Assembly (NCBI RefSeq): GCF_900115955.1
Contig: NZ_FOYL01000002.1
Coordinates: forward strand, 372,001 to 436,000
DNA: 64,000 bases
Source: Lentzea waywayandensis
GTDB lineage: Bacteria > Actinomycetota > Actinomycetes > Mycobacteriales > Pseudonocardiaceae
Direction: 5' to 3'
Notes under the pieces: model-generated
Database searches by the model: none
Seen by the model: only the letters and a program-made list of their open reading frames with translations
What the model was told of the DNA's origin: nothing
Position numbers and translations under genes: made by a program
Part shown: positions 1-8,992 of the stretch, piece after piece
How the letters are laid out: every line of letters starts with the position of its first letter
How positions within the stretch are numbered: position 1 is the stretch's first letter

Positions 1-363
1 GACCAGCCCCTGGAGGACCGGCTCGTCGAAGCCGCCGAAGCGCTCGGCGCGCACCTCGAGCGGATGGGCGCACTGATGAGCGCGCTGCACGCGTCCGGCC
101 GGGTCAAGCGGCGCGACCCCGAACAGCGCCTCAAGGACGGCACTCGGAAGGGCGGACGCCGCGAGTCGATGGCCGCCATCCGCGGGGCGATGGTCGAGCT
201 GTTCACGCCGGAGCAGGATCGGCTGCGGCTGCCGCCCGAGCAGCTCGCCTCCCTCTTCCTGACCCTGTTGTTCGGCGGCCGCCGGCTGGCGGCCGACGTC
301 GACGCGCCCACCACGCGCCAGGTGGTCGACTTCTTCCTGCACGGCGCCGTGGAGGCTGGATGA
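1..363 (+). CDS. TetR-family transcriptional regulator, C-terminal part (5' end outside window)
   Basis: The frame is open from base 1, so about 120 C-terminal residues are visible and the N-terminal helix-turn-helix lies outside the window. The visible part is all-helical and ends in a helix (VVDFFLHGAVEAG) of the kind that closes the ligand-binding/dimerisation domain of TetR repressors. Its stop codon overlaps the start of the downstream ABC exporter (ATGA), the usual arrangement for a drug-responsive repressor translated together with its exporter. Assignment rests on C-terminal character and context, because the diagnostic DNA-binding domain is not visible. Confidence 0.6.
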   Translation, partial: DQPLEDRLVEAAEALGAHLERMGALMSALHASGRVKRRDPEQRLKDGTRKGGRRESMAAIRGAMVELFTPEQDRLRLPPEQLASLFLTLLFGGRRLAADVDAPTTRQVVDFFLHGAVEAG

Positions 364-2330
364 TGCCGGGTGGTGGGGGCGGCATGGAGTTCGTGCTGGG
401 CCGGCGCGGCCGTCGGCGGCGCGCCACGACCGTGCCGGACAGCGGGCTCACCGGACCGGTCGACATTCCCGAACCGAAACCGGACGACGAACCGAAGGAC
501 CTGCGCTCCCGGCTGAAGCGCGCGAAGACGTCCGTGGCGGGCACCGTCCGCGGTCTGCCGAAGGTCGCGAGGCTGACGTGGCAGGCCAGCCCGATTCTGA
601 CCGTCCTCCTGGCGCTGATCACGCTCCTGTCCGGGCTCCTGCCGACCGCGACCGCGTACATCGCGAAGCTGCTGCTGGACTCCGTCGTCGCGGCGATCCA
701 GCACACCGGCACCACGGGTGACATCGCGAAGGTCGCGTTGTTGCAGTTCGGCGTACTCGCCGCGACCGCGGTCAGCAGCGCGCTGACGTCCATCGCGCAG
801 TCGCTGCTCCAGGAACGCATGACGCTGACCATCCGCCACCGGGTGATGGCGCACGCCAGCGACCTGCACCTCGCGTACTTCGAGGGCTCGACGTCGTACG
901 ACATGCTGCGCCAGGCAGCGCAGGAAGCGCCGACGCGGCCGTTGTCGATGATGAACTCCGCGCTGGGGCTCCTGCGCACGCTGATCACGTTCGGCAGCAT
1001 GATCGCGCTGCTCGTCTCGATCAGCCCGCTGCTGGCCCTGGTCGCGCTGGTGGCGCCGATCCCGGCGTTCATCTCGCAGTCGAAGTACGGCTCCCGTGCG
1101 TTCTGGCTGACCTTCATGATGTCGCCGATCAAGCGCCGGATGGACTACCTGTCCTCTTTGGTCACGACGGACACCTACGCCAAGGAGACGAAGCTGTTCG
1201 GGCTCGGCCCGTACTTCGTCGACCGGTTCCGCCGGCTCGGCACCGTCTCCTACGAGCGACAGCGGAAGCTGACGGTCAACCGCAACATCAGCTCGACGTC
1301 CTGGGGGCTGCTGAGCACGTTCGCGGGTTCGGCGATCACGTTGTACATCGCGCTGGAAGCGGTCGGCGGACGGCTGACGCTGGGAGACCTGGCGCTGTAC
1401 ACGGCCGCGGCGGCGTCCGTGCAGACGTCGGTGTCCGGGCTGTTCACCGCCCTTTCGGGGATGTACGAGAACAACCTCTACCTCGACACGCTGTACCGGT
1501 TCCTGGACACGAAGCCGGAGATCACGGCGCCGGCGTCGCCACGGCCGATGCCGTCCACAGTGGAGGGTCACATCGAGTTCGACTCGGTGACCTTCAGCTA
1601 TCCGGGCGCCGAGGAGCCCGCGCTGGACGACGTCACCTTCGAGATCCGGCCCGGTGAGACGGTGGCGGTGGTGGGCCGCAACGGCGCGGGCAAGTCGACG
1701 TTGTTCAAGCTGCTCTGCCGGCTCTACGACCCGACCGGCGGCCGCATCCTGCTCGACGGCGTCGACATCCGCGAGTACGACCCCGTCGCGCTGCGCACGC
1801 GGATCAGCGCGATGTTCCAGGACTACGTGACGTACCAGGGCACGGCCGCGGAGAACATCGGCCTCGGCGACCTGACGCGGCTCGAGGACCGGCCGCACGT
1901 CGAGGACTCGGCCCGCCGCGCCGGCGCGGACGAGCGGATCGAGCGGCTGCCCCAGGGGTACGACAGCCCGCTCGGCCGCTGGTTCGACCAGGGTGTCAGC
2001 CTGTCGGGCGGCGAGTGGCAGAAGATCGCGCTGGCCAGGGCGTTCCAGCGGGAGGCGCCGATCCTGGTGCTCGACGAACCGACGTCGGCGCTGGACGCGC
2101 GGGCCGAGCACGACCTGTTCTCACGGCTGCGGGAGCTGTCGGAAGGCCGCACGACGCTGTACATCTCGCACCGGTTCTCGACCGTGCGCCAGGCGGAGCG
2201 GATCCTGTTGCTGGAACACGGCAAGGTCGCCGAGTACGGGACGCACGAGGAGCTGATGGCGGCCAAGGCCGGGTACGCCGAGCTGTTCACGCTCCAGGCG
2301 AAGGCGTACCTGGACGAGGTGCCGAGCTGA
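360..2330 (+). CDS. ABC transporter, fused permease and ATP-binding protein (exporter type)
   Basis: A 656-residue half-transporter that probably exports a small molecule or lipid across the cytoplasmic membrane as a homodimer. A hydrophilic N-terminal extension of about 70 residues precedes the membrane domain (roughly residues 75-390, first strong hydrophobic helix near 76-105). The nucleotide-binding domain follows, with Walker A VGRNGAGKST near residue 438, signature LSGGEWQK near 548, Walker B ILVLDEP near 569 and a switch histidine in YISHRFSTV. The start overlaps the stop of the TetR-type gene; a second ATG lies one codon further on (363). Substrate cannot be told from sequence; the adjacent repressor suggests inducible drug or metabolite efflux. 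Confidence 0.93.
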   Translation: MMPGGGGGMEFVLGRRGRRRRATTVPDSGLTGPVDIPEPKPDDEPKDLRSRLKRAKTSVAGTVRGLPKVARLTWQASPILTVLLALITLLSGLLPTATAYIAKLLLDSVVAAIQHTGTTGDIAKVALLQFGVLAATAVSSALTSIAQSLLQERMTLTIRHRVMAHASDLHLAYFEGSTSYDMLRQAAQEAPTRPLSMMNSALGLLRTLITFGSMIALLVSISPLLALVALVAPIPAFISQSKYGSRAFWLTFMMSPIKRRMDYLSSLVTTDTYAKETKLFGLGPYFVDRFRRLGTVSYERQRKLTVNRNISSTSWGLLSTFAGSAITLYIALEAVGGRLTLGDLALYTAAAASVQTSVSGLFTALSGMYENNLYLDTLYRFLDTKPEITAPASPRPMPSTVEGHIEFDSVTFSYPGAEEPALDDVTFEIRPGETVAVVGRNGAGKSTLFKLLCRLYDPTGGRILLDGVDIREYDPVALRTRISAMFQDYVTYQGTAAENIGLGDLTRLEDRPHVEDSARRAGADERIERLPQGYDSPLGRWFDQGVSLSGGEWQKIALARAFQREAPILVLDEPTSALDARAEHDLFSRLRELSEGRTTLYISHRFSTVRQAERILLLEHGKVAEYGTHEELMAAKAGYAELFTLQAKAYLDEVPS

Positions 2331-2333
2331 CGG

Positions 2334-2597
2334 TCACACGAGCGTGTTGTCCACGAAGCACCAGCGCCAGGTCTCCCCCGGCTCGAAGGAGCGCATGATC
2401 GGGTGCCCCTCGTCGGCGAAGTGCTTCGAGGCGTGCTTGGCGGGCGAGGAGTCGCAGCAGGCGACCTTGCCGCAGCCCAGGCACAGGCGCAGGTGCACCC
2501 ACCTGCCGCCGACGGCCAGGCAGTCCTCACACCCGTCCAGCGTGCTGGGAGTGGGCTCCGCGCCCAGTTCGGCGACGTGTTCGCAAGTAGTTGCCAC
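2334..2597 (-). CDS. UBP-type zinc finger domain protein
   Basis: A small 87-residue protein made almost entirely of a UBP-type zinc finger. The Cys/His pattern is visible as CEDCLAVGG, then LCLGCGKVACCD, then HASKHFADEGHPIMRSF, the bacterial form of the ZnF-UBP fold. In eukaryotes this fold binds the ubiquitin C-terminus; the bacterial role is unknown. It lies convergent to the ABC gene with only 3 bp between the two stops. It is divergent from the flavoprotein/response-regulator gene, sharing a short promoter region of about 56 bp. In other actinomycetes such proteins often lie beside the same response-regulator/flavoprotein pair, which suggests a redox-related role (inference). Confidence 0.85.
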   Translation of the reverse strand: MATTCEHVAELGAEPTPSTLDGCEDCLAVGGRWVHLRLCLGCGKVACCDSSPAKHASKHFADEGHPIMRSFEPGETWRWCFVDNTLV

Positions 2598-2653
2598 GGC
2601 ACGACCGTACCTGTGTTGCTGTCATCGACAAGTTCTGGTGTTTGACTAAGCAC

Positions 2654-4321
2654 ATGACGACTGCCGACCGCGTCGCGCGGCCTTCGATTCTCACGGTGGA
2701 CGACGACCCTGCCGTGTCGCGGGCGGTGGCGCGCGACCTGCGCCGGATGTACGGCGAGCACTACCGCGTGGTGCGAGCGGAGTCCGGGCCCCAGGCGCTC
2801 GAGGCCCTGCACGAGATCAAACTGCGCGGCGAGGAGGTCGCCGCACTGCTCGCCGACTACCGGATGCCGCAGATGAGCGGCATCGAGTTCCTCGAACAGG
2901 CCATGGACGTGTTCCCCCAGGCGCGCCGGGTGCTGCTCACGGCGTACGCCGACACCGACGCCGCGATCCAGGCGATCAACGTCGTGGACCTCGACCACTA
3001 CCTGCTCAAGCCGTGGGATCCGCCGGAGCAGAACCTCTATCCGGTGCTCGACGAGCAGCTGCGCGCCTGGGCCGTGAGCGACCGGCAGCCACCGCACCGG
3101 GTGCGGGTGATCGGGCACCGCTGGTCGCCGCGTTCCTACGAGGTGCGCGACTTCCTGGCACGAAACAGCGTTCCCTTCCGCTGGCACGCCCTCGACGAGC
3201 CGGAGGCGCGCTGCCTGCTCACCGCGGCGCACCAGGACGGGACGACGTTGCCGGTCGTGGTCACGGCCTCGGGCACGGCCCTGGTCGACCCGTCCGACGC
3301 GGAGCTCGCCGCCGAGGTGGGCCTGAGCACGCAACCGTCGGCCGAGTTCTACGACCTGATCGTCGTGGGCGGCGGGCCCGCGGGGCTCGGCGCCGCGGTC
3401 TACGGAGGGTCGGAGGGACTGCGGACCGTCCTGGTCGAACGGATCGCGACGGGCGGCCAGGCCGGGACCAGCAGCCGCATCGAGAACTACCTGGGCTTCC
3501 CCGACGGGGTGTCCGGCGGGCAGCTGACCGAACGAGCCCGCAGACAGGCGGTCAAGTTCGGCGTCGAGCTGCTCACCACGCGCGACGTCGTCTCACTCGA
3601 ACGCCGGGGAGCCGCGCGCATCGTGCGGTTCGGCGACGGCACCGAGCTCGCCGCCCACACCGTCATCCTCGCCACCGGCGTGTCGTACCGGTTGCTCGAC
3701 GCGCCCGGACTCGGCGAGCTGACCGGGCGGGGCGTGTACTACGGCGCCTCGACCACCGAGGGCCCGAACTGCGCCGGCCAGGACGTCTACCTGGTCGGCG
3801 GCGCGAACTCGGCCGGCCAGGCGGCCGTCTACTTCTCCGGGCACGCGCGCAAGGTCGTGATCCTGGTGCGGGGCGACTCGCTGGAGCAGTCGATGTCGCG
3901 GTACCTGATCGACCAGCTCGCGGCGATCCCGAACGTGGAGGTGCGCACGCACACCGAGGTCTGCGGCGGCACCGGCGAGGATCACCTCGAGACGTTGACG
4001 TTGCTGCACAACAAGACCGGCGAGACGACGACCGTTCCGGCGAGCTGGTTGTTCGCGTTCATCGGCGCCGCCCCGCGCACGGACTGGCTGGACGGCACGC
4101 TGGAAAGGGACGCGCACGGGTTCCTCCTCGCCGGCCCCGACCTCGGCGGCTCACCCCCCGGCTGGGACCTCGAACGGGCGCCGTACCACCTGGAGACGAA
4201 CGTGCCCGGCGTGTTCGTCGCGGGCGACGTCCGGGCGGACTCGGTGAAGCGCGTCGCGTCCGCCGTCGGCGAAGGCGCCATGGCGGTCACCCTGGTCCAC
4301 CGTTACCTGGCGAGGTCGTGA
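2654..4321 (+). CDS. Fused response regulator / thioredoxin-reductase-like FAD oxidoreductase
   Basis: A 555-residue fusion. Residues about 10-125 form a CheY-like receiver: acidic cluster DDD near 16-18, phospho-acceptor Asp68 in LADYRMP, and Lys119 in LLKPWD. Residues about 135-210 form a small thioredoxin/glutaredoxin-like segment. From about 230 a two-dinucleotide-domain flavoprotein follows, with the FAD motif VVGGGPAGLGAA, the NAD(P)H motif LVGGANSAGQAA and the closing FAD motif GVFVAGDVR. The CxxC redox pair expected between the two domains of true thioredoxin reductase is not visible, so disulfide reduction is doubtful. ATG 2654 is chosen because the receiver begins just after it. The histidine kinase downstream overlaps by one base and is the likely partner. 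Confidence 0.9.
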   Translation: MTTADRVARPSILTVDDDPAVSRAVARDLRRMYGEHYRVVRAESGPQALEALHEIKLRGEEVAALLADYRMPQMSGIEFLEQAMDVFPQARRVLLTAYADTDAAIQAINVVDLDHYLLKPWDPPEQNLYPVLDEQLRAWAVSDRQPPHRVRVIGHRWSPRSYEVRDFLARNSVPFRWHALDEPEARCLLTAAHQDGTTLPVVVTASGTALVDPSDAELAAEVGLSTQPSAEFYDLIVVGGGPAGLGAAVYGGSEGLRTVLVERIATGGQAGTSSRIENYLGFPDGVSGGQLTERARRQAVKFGVELLTTRDVVSLERRGAARIVRFGDGTELAAHTVILATGVSYRLLDAPGLGELTGRGVYYGASTTEGPNCAGQDVYLVGGANSAGQAAVYFSGHARKVVILVRGDSLEQSMSRYLIDQLAAIPNVEVRTHTEVCGGTGEDHLETLTLLHNKTGETTTVPASWLFAFIGAAPRTDWLDGTLERDAHGFLLAGPDLGGSPPGWDLERAPYHLETNVPGVFVAGDVRADSVKRVASAVGEGAMAVTLVHRYLARS

Positions 4322-5739
4322 TGGAGAAGCTCACCGCGGCCGAACTGCGCGAACTGTTCCTGTTCGAGAAGCTCGACCAGGCCCAGCTGGACTGGCTGGC
4401 AGAACACGGCCACGTCGAGACCCGCGAGGCGGGCACGCCCGTGCTCACCGAGGGCGAGGCCGCGACGTGCTTCTTCGTCCTGCTCGAAGGCACGGTCGCC
4501 CTGTGCCGCACCATCGGCGGCCAGCGGATCGAGGTGAGCCGCAGCGACCTGCGCGGCTCGTACTTCGGTGCCACCCAGGCCTATCTGGAGCTCGACCAGC
4601 CGACCTACCAGATGACCGTCGAGTCGATCACCGCCACGTCGATGCTCCAGTTCGACGCCGACGAGTTCGGCCCGATGATCCGCACGTGGTTCCCGATGGC
4701 GATGCACCTGCTGGAGGGACTGTTCTGGGGCATGCGGAACACCCAGGCGACGGTGGGCCAGCACGAGCGGCTCACCGCGCTCGGCGCACTGTCCGCGGGC
4801 CTCACCCACGAGCTCAACAACCCGGCCGCGGCCGCCGTGCGAGCGACCGCGGCACTACGTGAACGGGTCGCGGGCATGCGGCACAAGCTCTCCCTTCTCG
4901 CGCAGGGGGCGCTCGACCCGGCCACGCTGCCCTCTCTGGTGAAGCTTCAGGAGAAGGCGGTCGAACGGGTCGCCAAGGCACCGAAGCTCAGTCCGCTGGA
5001 GGCCAGCGACGCCGAGGACGAGGTCGCCGACTGGCTCGACGAGCAGGGCATCAGCGGCGGCTGGGACGTCGCGCCCGTGCTGGTCGCGGCCGGGCTGGAC
5101 GTCGAGTGGCTGGAGAGCTCACTCGCGGCGTGCCCGACGGCTGTCACCGGATCCGCCGTGCACTGGCTCAGGTACACGGTCGAGACCGAGATGCTGATGA
5201 ACGAGATCGAGGACGCCACCACCCGAGTGTCCACTTTGGTCGGTGCCGCCAAGCAGTACTCGCAGATGGACCGCGCGCCGTTCCAGGTGGTCGACGTGCA
5301 CGAGCTGCTCGACTCCACTTTGGTCATGTTCGGCGGGAAGCTCGCGGACGTCCAGGTGGTCAAGGACTACGACCGGACGCTGCCCCGCATCGCCGCGTAC
5401 GCCGGCGAGCTCAACCAGGTGTGGACGAACATGATCGACAACGCCCTGAGCGCGATGGGCGGTTCGGGAACGTTGACCGTGCGGACCTTCAGCCAGGACA
5501 AGCATCTCGTCGTGGAGATCGGCGACACCGGCCCCGGAATCCCGGCCGAGGTGAAGAGCCGGATCTTCGAACCGTTCTTCACCACCAAGCCGGTCGGAGA
5601 GGGCACCGGGCTCGGGCTGGAGATCTCGTGGCGGATCGTGGTCAACAAGCACCACGGCACCATCCGGGTGGAGTCCGTGCCGGGCGACACGCGGTTCCAG
5701 GTCGCGCTGCCCCTGGAAACGACCGACGCTCACCCCTGA
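4321..5739 (+). CDS. Sensor histidine kinase with N-terminal cyclic-nucleotide-binding-type domain
   Basis: A 472-residue soluble kinase with no membrane segment. Residues about 10-130 form a cNMP-binding/CRP-like beta-barrel (LFLFEKLDQAQLDWL..., VLTEGEAATCFFVLLEGTVAL). A coiled linker leads to the H-box, with phospho-acceptor His163 in AGLTHELNNPAAAA. The C-terminal HATPase domain carries the N-box (NMIDNALSAMG, Asn near 370), G1 (GDTGPGIP, near 401), the F-box (IFEPFFTTKP) and G2 (GTGLGLEI). The ATG overlaps the stop of the response-regulator/flavoprotein gene, so the two are translationally coupled and presumably form one phosphorelay. The input ligand of the CRP-like domain is unknown. 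Confidence 0.9.
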   Translation: MEKLTAAELRELFLFEKLDQAQLDWLAEHGHVETREAGTPVLTEGEAATCFFVLLEGTVALCRTIGGQRIEVSRSDLRGSYFGATQAYLELDQPTYQMTVESITATSMLQFDADEFGPMIRTWFPMAMHLLEGLFWGMRNTQATVGQHERLTALGALSAGLTHELNNPAAAAVRATAALRERVAGMRHKLSLLAQGALDPATLPSLVKLQEKAVERVAKAPKLSPLEASDAEDEVADWLDEQGISGGWDVAPVLVAAGLDVEWLESSLAACPTAVTGSAVHWLRYTVETEMLMNEIEDATTRVSTLVGAAKQYSQMDRAPFQVVDVHELLDSTLVMFGGKLADVQVVKDYDRTLPRIAAYAGELNQVWTNMIDNALSAMGGSGTLTVRTFSQDKHLVVEIGDTGPGIPAEVKSRIFEPFFTTKPVGEGTGLGLEISWRIVVNKHHGTIRVESVPGDTRFQVALPLETTDAHP

Positions 5740-5795
5740 GCCGCCGGACGGCGCGAGAACAGTGGCGGGGCGCCTCACGGAGTTACTCTTCGCGA

Positions 5796-7352
5796 GTGGA
5801 GTCTGTCGATCGAGACGCCGGGATCGACCTGGCCGAGCTGCTGGCGGCGTTCTCGCTGGCCACGGACCTCGGACTGGGCCAGCCGATGGAGCACGTGCTC
5901 CGATCGTGGCGGATCGCGGAGCGGCTCGCCGGGCACATGGGCCTGCCGGAGGACCAGCGGCGGTCGCTGTTCTACGTCTCGATGCTCGCGTGGGTCGGCT
6001 GCGTCGCGGACTCGCCGGAGGTGGCCGCGTCGTTCGGCGACGACATCGCCTTCCGCGCGGACAGTTACGAGGTCGATCTCGCCGGAGCGGCCGGGTTCGG
6101 CTACTTCCTGCGCCACGCCGGCAGTGGCGGGCCGATGTGGCACCGGGTGCGGGTGGCGACGACGATGCTGACCAGTGGCGGCCGGAACGTCATGCAGGGC
6201 ATGCAGTCGCACTGCGTGACGGCGTCGGCGCTGGCGGAGCGGCTCGGGCTCGGTTCGGACGTGGTCACGGCGTTGCGGCAGTTCTTCACCCGCTGGGACG
6301 GGCGCGGGGTGCCGCAGGGGGTGGGTGGCACGGACATCGCGCCGACCATCCGGCTGTTGCACCTGGCCGACGTCGTCGAGGTCCGCTGTCGGACCGGCGG
6401 GATCGACGGCGCGCTGGAAGTCGCCAGGGCACGGCGTGGCCGCCAGTTCGCGCCCGACGTGGTCGACGCGCTCCTCGCGCACGCGCCCGAGGTGCTGGCC
6501 GACGCCGGCACGGAGATCGACCCGCTCACAGCGGATCCAGGGCTGCGCCGCCCTCTGACCGAGGGAGAGCTGGACGCCGCGCTGGAGGCGCTGGCCGACT
6601 TCACCGACCTGCGTTGCGCCTCGCGGGCCGGGCACTCCCGTGGCGTCGCGGAACTCGCAGGCGCGGCGGCCCGGTCGATGGGGCTCCCCGCCGGCGACGT
6701 CATCGCCACCCGGCGCGCGGGCCTGCTGCACGACATCGGGCTGCACGGGGTGCCGGCGACGATCCTGGACCGGCCGGGACGGTTGTCGACCACCGAGTGG
6801 GAGCGCGTGCGGCTCAGTTCGTACTACACCGAGCGCGTTCTCGCCCGTCCGGCGGCGCTGGCCAAGCTGGGTGCGATCGCGGCCACCGCTCACGAGCGCA
6901 TGGACGGCAGCGGCTACCACCGCGGCCTGTCCGGCGCGGCCGTGCCGATGACCGGGCGTCTGCTGGCCGCGGCGTGCGCGTACCGCGCCATGCTCGAACC
7001 CAGGGCGCACAGGCCGGCGTTGACGGACAAGCAGGCCCTCAGTGCGGTGCGGGACGCGATCCGGACCGGTGCACTCGACGGTGACGCGGCCGAGGCCGTC
7101 CTCGCCGCCGCGGGCAACGGCGTCCGGCGGCGAGTGTCCGGTCCGGCCGGTCTCACCCCGCGCGAGGTCGAGGTGCTGATCCTGATCTCGCGTGGCGTCC
7201 AGACCGGCGAGGTCGCCGACCAGCTGGGAATCTCCCGCAAGACCGCGGGAACCCACATCGAGCGGATCTACACCAAGACCGGGGCGTCGTCACGCTCGAC
7301 CGCGACGCTGTTCGCACTGCGCAACGGCCTGCTCGATCCGCTCGATCTGTAG
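5796..7352 (+). CDS. HD-GYP domain protein with C-terminal LuxR-type DNA-binding domain
   Basis: A 518-residue protein. The N-terminal half is a degenerate HD-like region. Residues about 275-440 form an HD-GYP-type domain with HDIG and the signature HERMDGSGYHRGL, a fold that hydrolyses cyclic dinucleotides. The last 65 residues are a LuxR/NarL helix-turn-helix (LTPREVEVLILISRGVQ..., SRKTAGTHIERIYTKTG). A single protein may therefore sense or hydrolyse a cyclic dinucleotide and bind DNA. The GTG at 5796 is preceded by TACTCT (5784-5789) with a 6-bp gap, matching an actinobacterial -10 box of a leaderless transcript; no good Shine-Dalgarno is visible. It follows the kinase gene after 56 bp and may belong to the same signalling unit. 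Confidence 0.87.
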   Translation: MESVDRDAGIDLAELLAAFSLATDLGLGQPMEHVLRSWRIAERLAGHMGLPEDQRRSLFYVSMLAWVGCVADSPEVAASFGDDIAFRADSYEVDLAGAAGFGYFLRHAGSGGPMWHRVRVATTMLTSGGRNVMQGMQSHCVTASALAERLGLGSDVVTALRQFFTRWDGRGVPQGVGGTDIAPTIRLLHLADVVEVRCRTGGIDGALEVARARRGRQFAPDVVDALLAHAPEVLADAGTEIDPLTADPGLRRPLTEGELDAALEALADFTDLRCASRAGHSRGVAELAGAAARSMGLPAGDVIATRRAGLLHDIGLHGVPATILDRPGRLSTTEWERVRLSSYYTERVLARPAALAKLGAIAATAHERMDGSGYHRGLSGAAVPMTGRLLAAACAYRAMLEPRAHRPALTDKQALSAVRDAIRTGALDGDAAEAVLAAAGNGVRRRVSGPAGLTPREVEVLILISRGVQTGEVADQLGISRKTAGTHIERIYTKTGASSRSTATLFALRNGLLDPLDL

Positions 7353-7418
7353 GGAGAACGCCCGACGACACGGGCCTTTCCCGCTCCTAACGTCCTGTTT
7401 CGACGAAGGGAGCAGGCC

Positions 7419-7784
7419 ATGGCCGGCAAAGCAGTGATCAGTCTGTCGACGGGACTCGAGGACGCGGAGAAGGTGACCGTCGCGTTCCTGGTCGCGATCG
7501 GCGCCGCCGAGACCGGACGGGAGACGATGATGTTCCTCTCCAAGGAGGCGGTGCGCCTCTCGCTGAACGGCACCGCCGCGGGCACCGCGTGCGACGGTTG
7601 CCCGCCACTGGCGGACCTGTTCCAGCGCTACGAGGCGGCGGGCGGGCGCTACTACGTCTGCCCGCTCTGCTTCAACGCCAAGCAACTCGACGCCGACAAC
7701 CTCATTCCCGGCGCGGAGGTGAACGGCACCATCCCGTTGTGGAAGTGGATCGGCGACGAGCCCGCGACCACGTTCAGCTACTGA
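7419..7784 (+). CDS. DsrE family protein
   Basis: A 121-residue cytoplasmic protein of the DsrE/DsrF-like fold. It shows the first strand and helix (KAVISLSTGLEDAEKVTVAFLVAIGAAE), a central strand (ETMMFLSKEAVRL) and a Cys-rich segment with CDGCPPL and YVCPLCFNA. These cysteines are placed like the reactive or metal-binding cysteines of sulfur-relay family members. The ATG is preceded by AAGGGAGCA, a good ribosome site. The gene stands alone behind the HD-GYP/LuxR gene and ends at a strong hairpin. Role in sulfur or redox handling is inferred from the fold; the partner is unknown. Confidence 0.88.
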   Translation: MAGKAVISLSTGLEDAEKVTVAFLVAIGAAETGRETMMFLSKEAVRLSLNGTAAGTACDGCPPLADLFQRYEAAGGRYYVCPLCFNAKQLDADNLIPGAEVNGTIPLWKWIGDEPATTFSY

Positions 7785-7794
7785 GGACGCCTCC

Positions 7795-7827
7795 GGCACC
7801 CCGGCGCGAATCCCGCGCCGGGGTGCC
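7795..7827. terminator. Bidirectional hairpin terminator
   Basis: A perfect 14-bp GC-rich stem (7795-7808 with 7814-7827) around a 5-base loop. It lies 11 bases after the DsrE stop and between two convergent genes, so it probably ends transcription from both sides. Confidence 0.8.
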
Positions 7828-7874
7828 GTACAGGACTCCTTGCCGACCTGGCTCGCCCCTGTGAGGCCCGGACC

Positions 7875-8441
7875 TCAGCCGTGGTCGAGCCCGTCCCGGC
7901 GGTTCTGGGTGTCGAGGCGCACCTGGTCGGTCTGCGCGCCGATCGCGGCGATCCGGTCGGCCAGAGCGGGGTCAGTCGTCCGAAGCTGCTCATGGGCGTC
8001 CGCCAGCGGGCCGAGCAGCAGCGCGGCGTCGTTCTCGGACAGAGCCTGGCGAACGGCCGGATCCACCTCGCCGACGTGTCCGGCGAGGCTGCGCAGCGAG
8101 GCGGAGTTGTCCCGCGCCCACCGCGAAATCGCGCGATCGCCCGCTCGCCGGTCGCGTTCGGCCTGCACCCGCTCGTCCCCGGTCGCTCCGTCCAGATCGG
8201 ACGGTCGCAGGCGCAGGTAGCGACGTTCCGCGGCCTGGCGGCTGGCCACCCCCAGCGCGGGCGCCAGCTCCGCCCAGCTGGTGCCGAGCTCTCTGGCGGC
8301 GGCGATCAGCTGCGGTTCCCAGTCCGTCAGCTCGGCCCGCAACTCGCGCAGCAGGACCAGCGCGGCCAGCACCTGGGTCGTGCTGAGCTCAGCGTTCTCG
8401 CTCGTGGCCGCGCGGAGCGCCTCGTAGTCGCCGATCGCCAT
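7875..8441 (-). CDS. Hsp18-type small heat shock gene transcriptional regulator (family assignment by context)
   Basis: A 188-residue helical protein that resembles the actinobacterial family annotated as HSP18 transcriptional regulator. Near residues 45-80 it carries a helix-turn-helix-like segment ([29 protein letters not shown]). The rest is charged and helical, with no membrane segment. It is divergent from the Hsp20 gene, and the roughly 100 bp between them holds two copies of a TGTCATC-N5-GACGACA inverted repeat, likely its operator. The ATG at 8441 is chosen because the repeats lie immediately upstream. An upstream in-frame extension would run through those repeats and is unlikely. Confidence 0.75.
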   Translation of the reverse strand: MAIGDYEALRAATSENAELSTTQVLAALVLLRELRAELTDWEPQLIAAARELGTSWAELAPALGVASRQAAERRYLRLRPSDLDGATGDERVQAERDRRAGDRAISRWARDNSASLRSLAGHVGEVDPAVRQALSENDAALLLGPLADAHEQLRTTDPALADRIAAIGAQTDQVRLDTQNRRDGLDHG

Positions 8442-8443
8442 CT

Positions 8444-8489
8444 TGTCATCCTTTCGACGACACTCGGGCTTGTCATCGTTCCGACGACA
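8444..8489. promoter_or_regulatory. Two copies of an inverted-repeat operator in the hsp divergent region
   Basis: The element TGTCATC-N5-GACGACA occurs at 8444-8462 and again at 8471-8489, 27 bp from start to start. Each copy is itself an imperfect inverted repeat. Their position between the regulator start and the Hsp20 leader makes them candidate binding sites for the divergent regulator. Binding is inferred. Confidence 0.65.
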
Positions 8490-8542
8490 TGTTACAACAG
8501 AGGTGCGCGTTGACAGCAGACAAAACATCGAGGAGGTGCCGG

Positions 8543-8980
8543 ATGTTGATGCGCACTGACCCGTTCCGGGAGCTGGACCGCTTGGCGCAGCAGGTGTTCA
8601 CCGGGCCGGGCACGTGGTCACGGCCCACGGCGATGCCGATGGACGCCTACCGCGCGGGCGACGAGTTCGTGGTGGCGTTCGACCTGCCGGGCGTGTCCGC
8701 GGACGCGATCGAACTGGACGTCGAGCGCAACGTGCTGACCGTCAAGGCGGAGCGGCGCCCGACCATCACCGGTGACAACGTCGAGATGCAGGTCGCGGAA
8801 CGACCGCTGGGCGTGTTCTCCCGCCAGCTGTTCCTCGGCGACACACTCGACACCGAACGCATCCAGGCCGCCTACGACGCGGGTGTGCTGACCCTGCGCA
8901 TTCCGGTGCTGGAGAAGGCGAAGCCGCGCAAGATCGCGATCACGAACACCGAGCAGGACGTGAAGCAGATCGACGCCTGA
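8543..8980 (+). CDS. Hsp20/alpha-crystallin small heat shock protein (Hsp18 type)
   Basis: A 145-residue small heat shock chaperone that would hold unfolding proteins in the cytoplasm as large oligomers. The short N-terminal arm ([12 protein letters not shown]) leads into the alpha-crystallin domain (about residues 35-128): [34 protein letters not shown] is the early part, with [31 protein letters not shown] near the end. The C-terminal I-x-I-type tail is represented by RKIAI. GAGGAGGT (8529-8536) is a strong ribosome site for the ATG at 8543; a second in-frame ATG lies two codons later. The divergent neighbour and the two operators point to stress-inducible repression. Confidence 0.93.
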   Translation: MLMRTDPFRELDRLAQQVFTGPGTWSRPTAMPMDAYRAGDEFVVAFDLPGVSADAIELDVERNVLTVKAERRPTITGDNVEMQVAERPLGVFSRQLFLGDTLDTERIQAAYDAGVLTLRIPVLEKAKPRKIAITNTEQDVKQIDA

Positions 8981-8992
8981 CCAGGAGTGGTC

